Shown: in pieces, positions 1 through 9,178 of the stretch
Numbering within the stretch: position 1 is the first letter of the stretch
How the letters are laid out: the number at the start of each line of letters is the position of its first letter
Source of the DNA: CAVSUR01 sp963731285
GTDB lineage: Bacteria > Actinomycetota > Actinomycetes > Streptosporangiales > Streptosporangiaceae
Assembly (NCBI GenBank): GCA_963731285.1
Contig: CAVSUR010000001.1
Location: forward strand, 124,001 to 188,000
Length of the DNA stretch: 64,000 nucleotides
Reading direction: 5' to 3'
Notes under the pieces: generated by a model
Told to the model about the DNA's origin: nothing
The model's database searches: none
Seen by the model: the letters and a program-made list of their open reading frames with translations, nothing else
Translations under genes and position numbers: made by a program

Positions 1-849
1 TTGGCGCCGCCCGGCTCGGCGGTGACCTTGCTGATGGTGGCCAGCCCGCCGTGGGCCGCGGCCGCCTGCCGGGCGGCCAGCACGGCGGTCGCGTAGGGCA
101 GCATCGGGTCCCGGCGGTCAGCGATCGCTGGTAGTGCCGGCATGGTCGGCGCGGCCGGTGAACTCCAGCCGCCACCGCCCGTGCGGCCAGATCCCCTCAG
201 CGACGCCGACGGCGGCCCCCAGGCCGGCCAGGGCGCTGCCCTGCTCGATATGCAGCTCGACGTAGGCACCGACCTGGCCGAGCCGCTCGTCGTCACGGCC
301 GAGGCCGCCCGGGTCCAGCCCGGCCTGCGTCATCGCCTCGGCCAGGCTCACGCCGTCGCCGTCGGCCAGCTCCCGCGCGGCCTGCGGGGTCACCGCGCCG
401 GTGAGCAGCCTGCTGCCCAGGCAGGCGACGCCGAACCTGGCCCCTTCCTCCTCGGTGAACGCCGCGACCGCCACCGGCCGGGCGGGGGCGAAGCCCTGCC
501 CGCGCAGCAGGCTGAGCGCGGCGAACGCGGACACCACGCCGAGCGGCCCGTCGAAGGCCCCGCCGTCGGGCACCGAATCCAGGTGGCTGCCGGTGACCAC
601 CGCGCCGCCCCGGGGCCGTCCGGGCGCGCCGGGCTGCGGCCCTCCGGGTGTACCGCCGTCCGGCTCCCACCACGCCCACAGGTTGCCGTTGCGGTCGCAT
701 TCGGCGGCCAGGTCGCGCTGCGCGGCGGCGGCCATGAACCAGTCCCGGCAGGCGGCGTCGGCTGGCGTCCAGGAATAGCGGCGGTACCCGCCGGTGCCCT
801 CGTCCCGGCCGATCGGCAGCAGCGAGTCCCAGAGCTGGGTGAAGCTCAT
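1..849 (-). CDS. M20-family amidohydrolase (allantoate / N-carbamoyl-amino-acid hydrolase type), partial, one frameshift
   Basis: The product starts at an ATG overlapping the hutU stop (ATGA) and runs off the left edge. Visible family motifs are GSHLDSVPDGGAFDG (metal-binding His and Asp), TEEEGARF (catalytic Glu pair), ELHIEQG and GRADHAGTT. An in-frame stop lies at 118-120, but reading continues as ADRRDPMLPY in the next frame, so one extra base near 121-125 is the likely cause. Members hydrolyse N-carbamoyl, allantoate or similar ureido/amide bonds using two metal ions. In actinobacterial hut clusters such a gene commonly follows hutU and may deacylate the formyl- or carbamoyl-glutamate product; that role is inferred. 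Translational coupling to hutU supports a shared pathway. Confidence 0.85.
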
Positions 850-2558
850 TGCCCGGGGCGCCGCGCGTCCATCGGCACCCGGACGCCGCGCTCGGAGGCA
901 ACGTCGGCGGCCCGGTCGTAGCCGGCGTCGGCGTGCCGGATGACGCCCATGCCCGGGTCGTTGGTCAGCACCCTTTCCAGCTTCTGCCCGGCCAGCGCGC
1001 TGCCGTCGGCGACGCAGACCTGCCCGGCGTGAATCGACCGCCCGATGCCGACCCCGCCGCCGTGGTGGATACTCACCCAGGACGCGCCCGAAGAGGTGCT
1101 GACCAGCGCGTTCAGCAGCGGCCAGTCGGCGATCGCGTCCGACCCGTCGGCCATCGCCTCGGTCTCCCGGTACGGGGAGGCGACTGATCCGCAGTCCAGG
1201 TGGTCGCGGCCGAGCACGATCGGCGCCGACACCTCGCTCCTGGCCACCAGCTCGTTGAAGCGCAGCCCGGCCAGGTGCCGCTCGCCGTAGCCCAGCCAGC
1301 AGATCCGGGCCGGCAGGCCCTGGAAGTGCACCCGCTCCCTGGCCATCCGCATCCACCTGGCCAGCGGCTCGTTGGCCGGGAAGAGGTCCAGGATGGCCGC
1401 GTCGGTGGCGGCGATGTCGGCCGGGTCGCCGGACAGGGCCGCCCACCGGAACGGCCCCTTGCCCTCGCAGAAAAGCGGCCGGATGTAGGCGGGCACGAAG
1501 CCGGGGAAGTCGAAGGCGCGCGGATAGCCGGCCAGCTCGGCCTCGCCGCGGATCGAGTTGCCGTAGTCGAATACCTCGGCACCGGCGTCCAGGAAGCCGA
1601 CCATGGCCTGCACGTGGGCCGCCATCGACTCGCGGGCGCGCCGGGTGAACCCGGCCGGGTCCTCGGCCCGCAGCGCGGCCATGTCCTCGAAGGCCACCCC
1701 GCGCGGCAGGTAGGAGAGCGGGTCGTGCGCCGAGGTCTGGTCGGTGACCACGTTCACCGGGGCGCCCATGGCCAGCAGCTGCGGCACCACCTCGGCCGCG
1801 TTGCCGAGCAGCCCGATCGACAGCGGCCGCCCGGCGGCCGCCGCGGCGGTAGCCCGCCGGACTGCGTCGTCGATGCCGCTGGCCGCCTCGTCCAGGTAGC
1901 CGTGCTCGATCCGGCGGCTGATCCGGGACGGGTCGACCTCGACGCAGATCGCCACCCCGCCGTTCATCGTGACCGCGAGCGGCTGGGCCCCGCCCATGCC
2001 GCCGAGGCCCGCGGTAAGCGTGATCGTGCCGGCCAGCGAGCCGCCGAACCGCTTGGCGGCCACCGCGGCGAACGTTTCGTAGGTGCCCTGCAGGATGCCC
2101 TGGGTGCCGATGTAGATCCACGAGCCCGCGGTCATCTGCCCGTACATAGTCAGTCCCGCCGCCTCCAGCCGCCGGAACTCCTCCCAGGTGGCCCACTGCG
2201 GTACCAGGTTGGAGTTGGCGATCAGCACCCGCGGGGCCCACTCGTGGGTGCGGAAGACGCCGACCGGCTTGCCCGAGGCGACCAGCAGCGTCTCGTCTCC
2301 CTCCAGCCCGCGCAGCGACGCCACGATCGCGTCGAACGCGTCCCAGCTGCGCGCGGCCCGGCCGGACCCGCCGTAGACGATCAGCTGATCGGGATGCTCG
2401 GCGACCTCGGGATCGAGGTTGTTCATGAGCATCCGCATGGCCGCTTCCTGCGGCCACCCCTTGCAGCTGAGCGCGGACCCGCGCGGGGCCCGTACCGGCC
2501 GCGGTCCGGCAGGCGCCTGGCCTGCACTGTGCTGGCCTGCATTGGGCACGGCTGCCAT
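846..2558 (-). CDS. hutU: Urocanate hydratase (urocanase)
   Basis: 570 residues, the usual family length. HutU hydrates urocanate to 4-imidazolone-5-propionate using NAD+ as an electrophilic cofactor, in the cytoplasm. The sequence shows long family blocks including YGQMTAGSWIYIGTQGILQG, GGMGGAQPLAVTMNGG, the NAD-binding GLLGNAAEVVP, FDYGNSIRG, PGFVPAYIRPLFCEGKGPFR with the active-site Cys, and SIHHGGGVGIGRS. The ATG at 2558 has GAGGAG five bases upstream; a GTG three bases earlier is too close to it. The identity is certain. Only urocanase and the following M20 hydrolase are here; hutI and hutF are not seen and may lie beyond the left edge. A divergent histidine-lyase-like gene is 9 kb away on the other strand. 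Confidence 0.96.
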   Translation of the reverse strand: MAAVPNAGQHSAGQAPAGPRPVRAPRGSALSCKGWPQEAAMRMLMNNLDPEVAEHPDQLIVYGGSGRAARSWDAFDAIVASLRGLEGDETLLVASGKPVGVFRTHEWAPRVLIANSNLVPQWATWEEFRRLEAAGLTMYGQMTAGSWIYIGTQGILQGTYETFAAVAAKRFGGSLAGTITLTAGLGGMGGAQPLAVTMNGGVAICVEVDPSRISRRIEHGYLDEAASGIDDAVRRATAAAAAGRPLSIGLLGNAAEVVPQLLAMGAPVNVVTDQTSAHDPLSYLPRGVAFEDMAALRAEDPAGFTRRARESMAAHVQAMVGFLDAGAEVFDYGNSIRGEAELAGYPRAFDFPGFVPAYIRPLFCEGKGPFRWAALSGDPADIAATDAAILDLFPANEPLARWMRMARERVHFQGLPARICWLGYGERHLAGLRFNELVARSEVSAPIVLGRDHLDCGSVASPYRETEAMADGSDAIADWPLLNALVSTSSGASWVSIHHGGGVGIGRSIHAGQVCVADGSALAGQKLERVLTNDPGMGVIRHADAGYDRAADVASERGVRVPMDARRPGQ

Positions 2559-2655
2559 CACCGCTCCTCATTGAGCTCGGTTGCGGCGGCTCGCGGCCGC
2601 CCGTTCGGGTTCATCATCCCCGGTCCGGCCGGGCGATGGCGGCTCTGGGAGCAGA

Positions 2656-3853
2656 TCAGCCGGCCGCGGCGCCCGGATGGCCGGCCAGCAGCGCGCGGAT
2701 GTCCCCGGCGGTCGGCGGCCGGGGCGTGTTGACCAGCACCTCGTCGTCAAGGGCGTCGGCCGCGATCTGGCCGTAGTCGGCATCGGTGATCCCGAAGTCG
2801 GCCAGCGCCTGCGCCGTGCCGACACCGGAGGCGCAGGCCGGCGACCGCGTCGATGGCCGCCCGTCCGTTCCACTCGGCCGGGCGGCCGGTATCGGCCGCG
2901 CCCAGTGCGAAGCCCACGTCCGCCAGCCGGCTGCCGCAGGCCGGGAGGTTGAACCTGAGCACCTGCGGCAGCAGCATGCTCAGCGCCACCCCGTGCACGA
3001 CGCCGAACCGGCCGCCGAGGGCATGCCCGATCGCGTGGCAGAGACCCAGCCCGGTGCCGCCCATGCCGATGCCCGCCATATGCGCGGCGAGCAGCATCTG
3101 CGCGCGCGCCTCGAGGTCGCCGCCGTCGGCGACCGCGCGCGGCAGGTACCGCGCGGCCATCTTGATGACCTGCAGCGCGATGCCGTCTGACCACGGGCTG
3201 GCGCGGACCGACAGGTACGACTCAAGGGCGTGGGTCAGCGCGTCCATGCCGGTGGCCGCGGTAGGGCCGGGCGGCAGCCCGACGGTGAGCCGGGGGTCGA
3301 GGATGGCGGCGGCGGGCCGGGTGCTGGCATGCCCGACGTAGAACTTGCGGCCCGCCGCGACGTCGGTCACCACCCCGAACGCGTTGGTCTCGGCGCCCGT
3401 GCCCGCGGTCGTCGGCACGGCCACGATCGGCAGGCCCGGCGCGGCGAACTCGGTGCGGTAGTCCAGCTCCCGGCCGCGCTGCGGGTTCACTGCGGCCAGC
3501 GCTATGCCCTTGGCCGCGTCGATGGACGAGCCGCCGCCGAGAGCCACCAGCGCCGTCCGCGCCGCCGGGCCGGACGCGGCCACCGCGGCGGCGCCGTCGG
3601 CCAGGTCACCGGTGGTCGGGTTCGGATGCACCCCGGCGAAGACCTGGGCGGGCAGGCCGGCCGCGGCCAGCGCGCCGGTGACGGCGGCCGCGACGCCGGT
3701 GCCGGCCAGGCCCGGGTCGGTGATGACGACCGCGCGGTCGCGGCCGGTGGCCCGGACGGCTGCGGGCAGGCCGCTGACCGCCCCCGGGCCGAAATGCGCG
3801 GCAGGCCCCGGGACCAGGGAGATCTGCCGGTCGCCGATCAGCGGGCTGCTCAT
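2656..3853 (-). CDS. Iron-containing alcohol dehydrogenase (maleylacetate-reductase-like), one frameshift
   Basis: Group III metal-dependent alcohol dehydrogenase, about 398 residues once corrected. The NAD-binding half carries GGGSSIDAAKGIAL and PTTAGTGAETNAFGVVTD. The metal-binding half carries MDALTHALESY and CHAIGHALGGRFGVVHG, giving the usual His ligands. Near 2840 the frame breaks after DAVAGL and the expected C-terminal region (VGTAQALADFG...) continues one base out of phase to a stop at 2656. The total length is 3n+1, consistent with a single inserted base. The start has a strong AGGAGG. It lies 29 bases downstream of the enolase-superfamily gene and 97 bases upstream of hutU, so the run may be one operon. 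The substrate alcohol or aldehyde is unknown. Confidence 0.85.
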
Positions 3854-3882
3854 GCGTACCTCCTCGGACTGGCTGGCACGGA

Positions 3883-4991
3883 TCAGCTAACTGGCCAGCG
3901 GCGCAGCGCGTGGTCGTCGATGACCGCGCCGAGGCCTGGCCGGGGCGGCACCGCCAGGCAGCCGTCCGGCCCGGGCAGCACCGGCTCGGCCAGGAAGAAG
4001 TCGCGCCGCTGCGGGGTCCAGCCCGGCGGATCCCACGGGTACTCCAGGTACGGGCCCCCGCCGGTCCCCGCCGTCACGTGCAGGTTCGCCAGCAGGCCGA
4101 GCCCGTTGGTCCAGGTGTGCGGGGTGAACCAGCAGCCGTGCAGCCGGGCGACCTCGGCGATGGTGCGGGCCCGCAGCATGCCGACGGCGAGCACCGCGTC
4201 GGGCTGCAGCACGTCGAGCGACCCCCGCGTCACCGCGGCCAGCAGCTCGCCGGGGGTGCGCGCCATCTCGCCGCCGGCCACCCGGATCCCGGCCTGCTCC
4301 CGCAGCGTCCGCATTCCGCGCAGGTCGGTGCCCGGCAGCGGCTCCTCCAGCCAGAGCACGCCGAGCTCGCGCAGTTCGAGGGCCAGGGCCCGGACCGCGG
4401 CCAGGTCCAGGGCGGCCGAGATGTCGCCCGGCATCCGCCATCCCTGGTTCAGGTCGACCATGATCTCCAGCCCGGGGCCGGCCGCCTCGCGCACGGCCCG
4501 GACCGCGGCCAGGCCGGCCGGGACGTCGGCCCGGTCGATCCGGACCTTCACCGCGCCGAAGCCGGCTTCGCGGGCCGCGAGCGCCGCCTCCGCCCGCTGT
4601 GCCGGGTTCTTGTGCTCGCCGAACGAGGCGTAACACGGCACGCGGCGGCCGCGCCGCCGAACAGGGCCGCCACCGGCTGGCTGCAGGCCTGGCCGATGAT
4701 GTCCCACAGCGCCGCCTCCAGCGGCCAGTACCGGCCCGCGTGGAAGCCGATGGTCTCGATCACCTGAACATGCCGGGCGATCTGCATCGGATCGGTGCCG
4801 GTGAACAGGCCGGCGTACGGCTCGAAGCCGGCCATGGTGTCACCGGAGCCGAAGCCGGTCAGCCCGGCGTCGGTCTCCACCCGCACCAGCGTCGCGTCGA
4901 AGTGGCGCCGCGGCACCGGGTCCCAGGCAGCCGCGAACGGCGGGTCGAGCGGCAGCCGCAGCCGGTGCAGCCGGATCGCGGTGATTCTCAC
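3883..4991 (-). CDS. Mandelate racemase / muconate lactonizing enzyme family protein (enolase superfamily), one frameshift
   Basis: About 369 residues after correction, with a GTG start. The N-terminal capping domain (MRITAIRLHRLRLPLDPPFA) is followed by the barrel. Visible barrel elements are the KVRID strand with K-x-R, metal-ligand strands MVDLNQGW and LWLEEPLPG, a third ligand strand VAGGEMA, and FTPHTWTNGLG with a likely catalytic His, a pattern seen in acid-sugar dehydratases and racemases. Near 4640-4655 the frame shifts within a GCC/GCG run; length 3n+2 implies one missing base. First gene of the minus-strand run, divergent from the ABC transporter. The reaction cannot be assigned from sequence: proton abstraction next to a carboxylate on a sugar acid or amino-acid derivative is the general chemistry. 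Confidence 0.83.
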
Positions 4992-5135
4992 CGGATGACC
5001 GGCCCGCGGGCACCGCCGCCTAGCCGGTTGACCTGGCTCATGCCCAGAAGGCTATCCTCATCGAAGGGCCCGGAAAGGCAAGGGCGCAGTTACCGGGCCG
5101 GGTGACGTTTCGCTAACGATCAGGCACCGCGCGCT

Positions 5136-5164
5136 TTGCCAGCTCGCACATAGGAAACTAGGCT
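5136..5164 (+). promoter_or_regulatory. Sigma-70-type promoter for the ABC transporter operon
   Basis: TTGCCA at 5136-5141 and TAGGCT at 5159-5164 are separated by 17 bases, a good match to the actinobacterial housekeeping consensus. Transcription would start near 5171, giving a leader of about 43 bases before the TTG start at 5214. Prediction by eye only. Confidence 0.5.
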
Positions 5165-5213
5165 GCCGGCAAGACCTCAGGCGCAGGGCTGACGTCCCAA
5201 GGGGGCCAGCGGT

Positions 5214-6170
5214 TTGGCGACGTACATCCTGAAGCGGTTGGGCCTGGCGATCATCACGCTCTGGCTGCTCAGCCTGATCGTCTTCCTGACGGGCCAGGTG
5301 CTGCCCGGTGATCCCGGCCGGGCCATCCTGGGGAACCTGGCCGCGCCCAGCGCGGTCCGGGCCCTCGACCAGCAGCTCGGCGTGGACCGGCCGCTGGTCG
5401 TCCAGTACTTCAGCTGGGTCGGCAACCTGCTGCGCGGCAATATGGGCAAGTCCTACCAGTACCGGTCGGCGGTGGAGCCGTTCGTCCAGGCCGCCCTGTT
5501 CAACTCGCTCAAGCTGGCCGCGCTCGCCTTCGTCGTGGTGGTGCCGCTCGGCATCCTCGGCGGCGTGGTCGCGGCGCTGAACGTCGGCCGGGCCCCCGAC
5601 CGGGTCATCTCGGTGCTCGGCCTGTCCGCCGCCACCGTGCCCGAGTTCGTCTCCGGCATCGTGGTCATCGTGATCTTCGCCGTGGGCCTGAAGATCCTGC
5701 CGGTGACGGCGTCGGCCGGCCAGGGCGCCTCGGCGGCGAGCCAGTTCGACCACCTGATCCTGCCGGCCATCCCGCTGGTCCTGGTGCTGTTCGGCTACAT
5801 CGCCCGGATGGCGCGGGCGGGCACGATCGAGGCGCTCGACTCGGATTACGCGCGCACCGCGACGCTCAAGGGCCTGCGCCGGCCGGTCGTCATCCGGCGG
5901 CACATCCTGCGCAACTCGCTGCTGCCGACGATCACCGTGATCGCGACCCAGACCGGCTACCTGATCGGCGGCCTGGTGGTGGTGGAGACGCTGTTCAACT
6001 ACCAGGGCATCGGGAACCTGATCTTCCGCGCCGCGAACGCGAAGGATTTTCCCATGCTGGAGGCCGGAGTGCTGGTGGTCGGCGTGGTCTACATGGTGGC
6101 GACGCTGCTCGCGGACCTGCTCAATAACCAGCTGAACCCGCGGCTGCGGCTGGGCGGCGCCAGTGACTGA
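5214..6170 (+). CDS. ABC transporter permease, dipeptide/oligopeptide/nickel type (DppB-like)
   Basis: 318-residue inner-membrane permease with a TTG start eight bases after AAGGGGG. It has the DppB layout: an N-terminal membrane segment (LAIITLWLLSLIVFLTG), a periplasmic-type loop with QLGVDRPLVVQY, then five more membrane segments. The EAA loop that contacts the ATPase is visible (EALDSDYARTATLKGL followed by hydrophobic core). First gene of an operon with the second permease, a double ATPase and the binding protein, all on the same strand with overlaps. The family imports small peptides, opines, nickel chelates or amino-acid derivatives; the cargo here is not determined. The co-transcribed cyclodeaminase-like and lyase-like genes suggest an unusual amino acid. 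Confidence 0.93.
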   Translation: MATYILKRLGLAIITLWLLSLIVFLTGQVLPGDPGRAILGNLAAPSAVRALDQQLGVDRPLVVQYFSWVGNLLRGNMGKSYQYRSAVEPFVQAALFNSLKLAALAFVVVVPLGILGGVVAALNVGRAPDRVISVLGLSAATVPEFVSGIVVIVIFAVGLKILPVTASAGQGASAASQFDHLILPAIPLVLVLFGYIARMARAGTIEALDSDYARTATLKGLRRPVVIRRHILRNSLLPTITVIATQTGYLIGGLVVVETLFNYQGIGNLIFRAANAKDFPMLEAGVLVVGVVYMVATLLADLLNNQLNPRLRLGGASD

Positions 6171-7044
6171 CCTCGCGGCCGCGCCTGCGGCACAGATCGC
6201 GGTCGTCCCCGGCCTACGGGCCGAGATGCCGCCGTGGCGGCTGCTGCTGCGGCGGCCCACGTTCATCGCCGGAGCCACGATCCTGCTGTTCTGGATCGTG
6301 TGCGCCATCTTCGGCCCGGCGATCGCGCCGCACGACCCGCTGGCCCAGAGCCTGCTCGCGACCAACTCGGCGCCGTCGGGCGCGCACTTGTTCGGCACGG
6401 ACCAGCTCGGCCGGGACGTGCTGTCCCGGGTCATCGTCGGGTCCAGGTCGATCCTGGTGGTCGCGGCGCTGGCCACAGTGCTCGGCACGGTGGCCGGGAC
6501 CGCGCTCGGACTGGTGATGGGGTATCTCGGCGGCATCGTCGACATGGTGGTCAGCCGCGGGGTGGAGGCCGTGCTCGCGCTGCCGGTGGTGATCATCGCG
6601 CTGCTGTTCGTGGTCTCGGTCGGCCCGTCGCTGGTGACCATCACCCTGGTCGTCGGGTTCGTGTTCACGCCGCTGATCGCGCGCACGGTCCGCTCGGCGG
6701 TGCTGGTGGAGAGCCAGCTTGACTACCTGTCGTCGGCCCGGCTGCTGGGCGAGAAGCCGGCGCACATCATGTTCGTCGAGGTGCTCCCGAACGTGCTGCC
6801 CGCCATCCTGGTGGAGTTCACCGTGCGGCTCGGCTACGCGATCTTCACCGTCGCGGCGCTGTCGTTCCTCGGCTTCGGGATCCAGCCGCCGACACCTGAC
6901 TGGGGAGCGGATATCGCGGCGAACTACGGCGTGCTGCCGGCCGGCTACTGGTGGATGACGCTGTTCCCGGCGCTGGCCATCGCCTCGCTGGTGATCGCCA
7001 TCAACCTGGTGACCGACTCGATCGAGCAGGTGCTCGCCTCATGA
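6163..7044 (+). CDS. ABC transporter permease, dipeptide/oligopeptide/nickel type (DppC-like)
   Basis: 293 residues. The GTG start overlaps the end of the preceding permease by 8 bases. DppC features are the N-terminal cytoplasmic segment, a first membrane helix near residues 35-55, the GTDQLGRDVLSRVIVGSR motif, an EAA-type loop (SQLDYLSSARLLGEKP) and a C-terminal SFLGFGIQPPTPDWG segment characteristic of the family. It pairs with the upstream DppB-like subunit to form the channel. Its stop overlaps the ATPase start (ATGA), so the three are almost certainly translated from one message. Confidence 0.93.
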   Translation: MTDLAAAPAAQIAVVPGLRAEMPPWRLLLRRPTFIAGATILLFWIVCAIFGPAIAPHDPLAQSLLATNSAPSGAHLFGTDQLGRDVLSRVIVGSRSILVVAALATVLGTVAGTALGLVMGYLGGIVDMVVSRGVEAVLALPVVIIALLFVVSVGPSLVTITLVVGFVFTPLIARTVRSAVLVESQLDYLSSARLLGEKPAHIMFVEVLPNVLPAILVEFTVRLGYAIFTVAALSFLGFGIQPPTPDWGADIAANYGVLPAGYWWMTLFPALAIASLVIAINLVTDSIEQVLAS

Positions 7045-9098
7045 CCGCCACTGCGGAGGCGGCCGCGGGCCGCGCCGGGGGCGCGGGCCCGGCGGTGCAG
7101 GTCGAGCACCTGGACGTGACCTACCGGGTACGCGGCAGCGACCGGCGGATGCTGCGAGACGTCTCGTTCGAGATCGGGCACAGTGAGTCCTACGGGCTGG
7201 TCGGCGAGTCTGGCTCCGGCAAGTCCACGGTGGCCAACGCGCTGACCCGCTACCTGCCCAGGAACGGCCGGGTCAGCGCGGGCCGGATCAGCATCAACGG
7301 CCAGGATCCGCTGGCGATGCGCGCGGCCCAGCTGCGGGCGCTGCGGGCCAGCACGGTGTCGATGGTCTACCAGGAGCCGGGCCGGGCGCTGAATCCGTCG
7401 ATCCGGGTCGGCCGCCAGGTCGCCGAGGTTTACGAGATCGCCGGCGCGTCCCGGGCCGACGCGCTGGAGCGGGCGCAGGCCATGCTGGCCAAGGTCCAGA
7501 TCTCCGACCCCGGCCGGGTGATGAACCGGTACCCGCACCAGCTGTCCGGCGGGATGGCGCAGCGCGCGATCATCGCGATGGCGCTGGCCGCCGAGCCGTC
7601 GCTGCTGATCCTGGACGAGCCCACCACCGCGCTGGACGCGACCGTCGAGGCCGAGGTGCTCGACCTGGTCGCCGGCCTGCGCGCCGAATTCGAGACCTCG
7701 GTGCTGTTCATCAGCCACAACCTCGCGGTGATCGCCAAGATGTGCGACCGGGTGGGGGTGCTGTACGCGGGCGAGCTGATCGAGGAGGGGCCCGCCCGGC
7801 AGGTGTTCGAGCAGCCCCGTCACCCCTACACGGTCGGCCTGCTGCGCTGCATCCCGCGCCGCGGCCAGCGCAAGGACCACGGCCGCCTGGACACCATCCC
7901 GGGCTTCCTGCCCGCGCCCGGTCACTCGATGCCCGGCTGCATCTTCACCGAGCGCTGCCCCATCGCCGAGCAGCGCTGCCGGGAGGCGCCGCCGCCGCCC
8001 TTCGACGTCGGGCCGGACCGGACCTCCCGGTGCTACCTGCACCAGGCCACCGCCGAGCTGCCCCGCAACACCCCGGCGGACGCGGAACTGCCCGACCGCA
8101 GGGACGCCGCCGAGCCGGTTGTGCAGGCGCTCGGAGTGTCCAAGACCTTCGGCTCAGGCGGCGAGCGGGTGCGGGCGCTGACCGGCGTGAACCTGGCGCT
8201 GCACCGAGGCGAGACCCTCGGGCTGGTCGGCGAGTCAGGCAGCGGCAAGACCACGCTGGCCCGGGTGCTGCTCGGCCTGGAGCGGCCGGACGAGGGCTCG
8301 CGGGTCACGCTGGACGACCAGCAGCTGGGCGCCGACTCCCGGCTGCGCCCCCGGGAGCAGCTCAAGGCCCTGCAGATCGTGTTCCAGAACCCGGACTCGG
8401 CGCTGAACCGGCGGCACAGCGTGCGGCGGCTGATCAGCCGGCCGCTGTCCCGGCTGGCCGGGCTGGACGGGGACCGGCTGCGCGACCGGCTGGCCGACCT
8501 GGTCCGGTCGGTGCGGCTGGAGCCGCGGCACCTGTCGCTGCGGCCCAGTCAGCTGTCCGGCGGACTCAAGCAGCGGGTGGCGATCGCGCGCGCGTTCGCC
8601 GGCGGCCCGCGGGTGGTCGTCTGCGACGAGCCGACTTCGGCGCTTGACGTGTCGGTGCAGGCCGCCATCCTCAACCTGCTGGCCGACCTGCAGGCCAAGG
8701 AAGACGTCACCTACCTGTTCATCTCCCATGACCTCGGCGTCGTCCGGTACCTGTCCGATCGCATTGCGGTGCTCTACCTGGGCCGGGTGATGGAGGTCGG
8801 GCCCGCGGAGGTCGTGTTCGCCGGGCCGCACCATCCCTACACCGAGGCGCTGCTGTCCGCGGTGCCGTCCATCGGCGGGCAGCGGCCGGACAGGATCCGG
8901 CTGGAGGGCGACATCCCGTCCCCGGCGAACCCGCCGTCCGGCTGCGTGTTCCACACCCGCTGCCCGCGGCGGCTGCCGACCGGCGTATGCGAGACCCAGG
9001 AGCCGCCGCTGGCGGAGGTGGCGCCCGGCCACCTGATGAGCTGCCACATCCCGATCACCGAACTGCGAAATCTGCAACGCACCGAACCGGGCCCGTGA
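7041..9098 (+). CDS. ABC transporter ATP-binding protein with two nucleotide-binding domains (DppD-DppF fusion)
   Basis: 685 residues; the ATG overlaps the preceding stop. The first ATPase has Walker A GESGSGKST, signature LSGGMAQR and Walker B LLILDEPTTALD, then the oligopeptide-family tail with HPYTVGLL and a Cys-rich segment (CIFTERCPIAEQRC). The second repeats the arrangement: GESGSGKTT, LSGGLKQR, VVVCDEPTSALD, HPYTEALL and CVFHTRCPRRLPTGVC. The two halves correspond to DppD and DppF, normally separate genes; fusions of this kind are known in actinobacteria. All catalytic motifs are intact in both domains. It powers uptake through the two upstream permeases. Confidence 0.94.
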   Translation: MTATAEAAAGRAGGAGPAVQVEHLDVTYRVRGSDRRMLRDVSFEIGHSESYGLVGESGSGKSTVANALTRYLPRNGRVSAGRISINGQDPLAMRAAQLRALRASTVSMVYQEPGRALNPSIRVGRQVAEVYEIAGASRADALERAQAMLAKVQISDPGRVMNRYPHQLSGGMAQRAIIAMALAAEPSLLILDEPTTALDATVEAEVLDLVAGLRAEFETSVLFISHNLAVIAKMCDRVGVLYAGELIEEGPARQVFEQPRHPYTVGLLRCIPRRGQRKDHGRLDTIPGFLPAPGHSMPGCIFTERCPIAEQRCREAPPPPFDVGPDRTSRCYLHQATAELPRNTPADAELPDRRDAAEPVVQALGVSKTFGSGGERVRALTGVNLALHRGETLGLVGESGSGKTTLARVLLGLERPDEGSRVTLDDQQLGADSRLRPREQLKALQIVFQNPDSALNRRHSVRRLISRPLSRLAGLDGDRLRDRLADLVRSVRLEPRHLSLRPSQLSGGLKQRVAIARAFAGGPRVVVCDEPTSALDVSVQAAILNLLADLQAKEDVTYLFISHDLGVVRYLSDRIAVLYLGRVMEVGPAEVVFAGPHHPYTEALLSAVPSIGGQRPDRIRLEGDIPSPANPPSGCVFHTRCPRRLPTGVCETQEPPLAEVAPGHLMSCHIPITELRNLQRTEPGP

Positions 9099-9178
9099 CA
9101 ATCACCCGCCCGTGCCATAGCTTTTCCCGATTCGCGCCGGACCGCGCACGCGCCCGGTCGAGGTTCTGAGGAGGACCC

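Noticed and set aside
118..2571. Long minus-strand frame joining the amidohydrolase to antisense of hutU
   Set aside because: The upstream part is a high-Arg/Gly shadow of hutU; the true amidohydrolase begins at the ATG at 849.
5058..6765. Minus-strand frames within the ABC permease genes
   Set aside because: They are Arg/His/Asp-rich antisense shadows, lack ribosome-binding sites and match no family.
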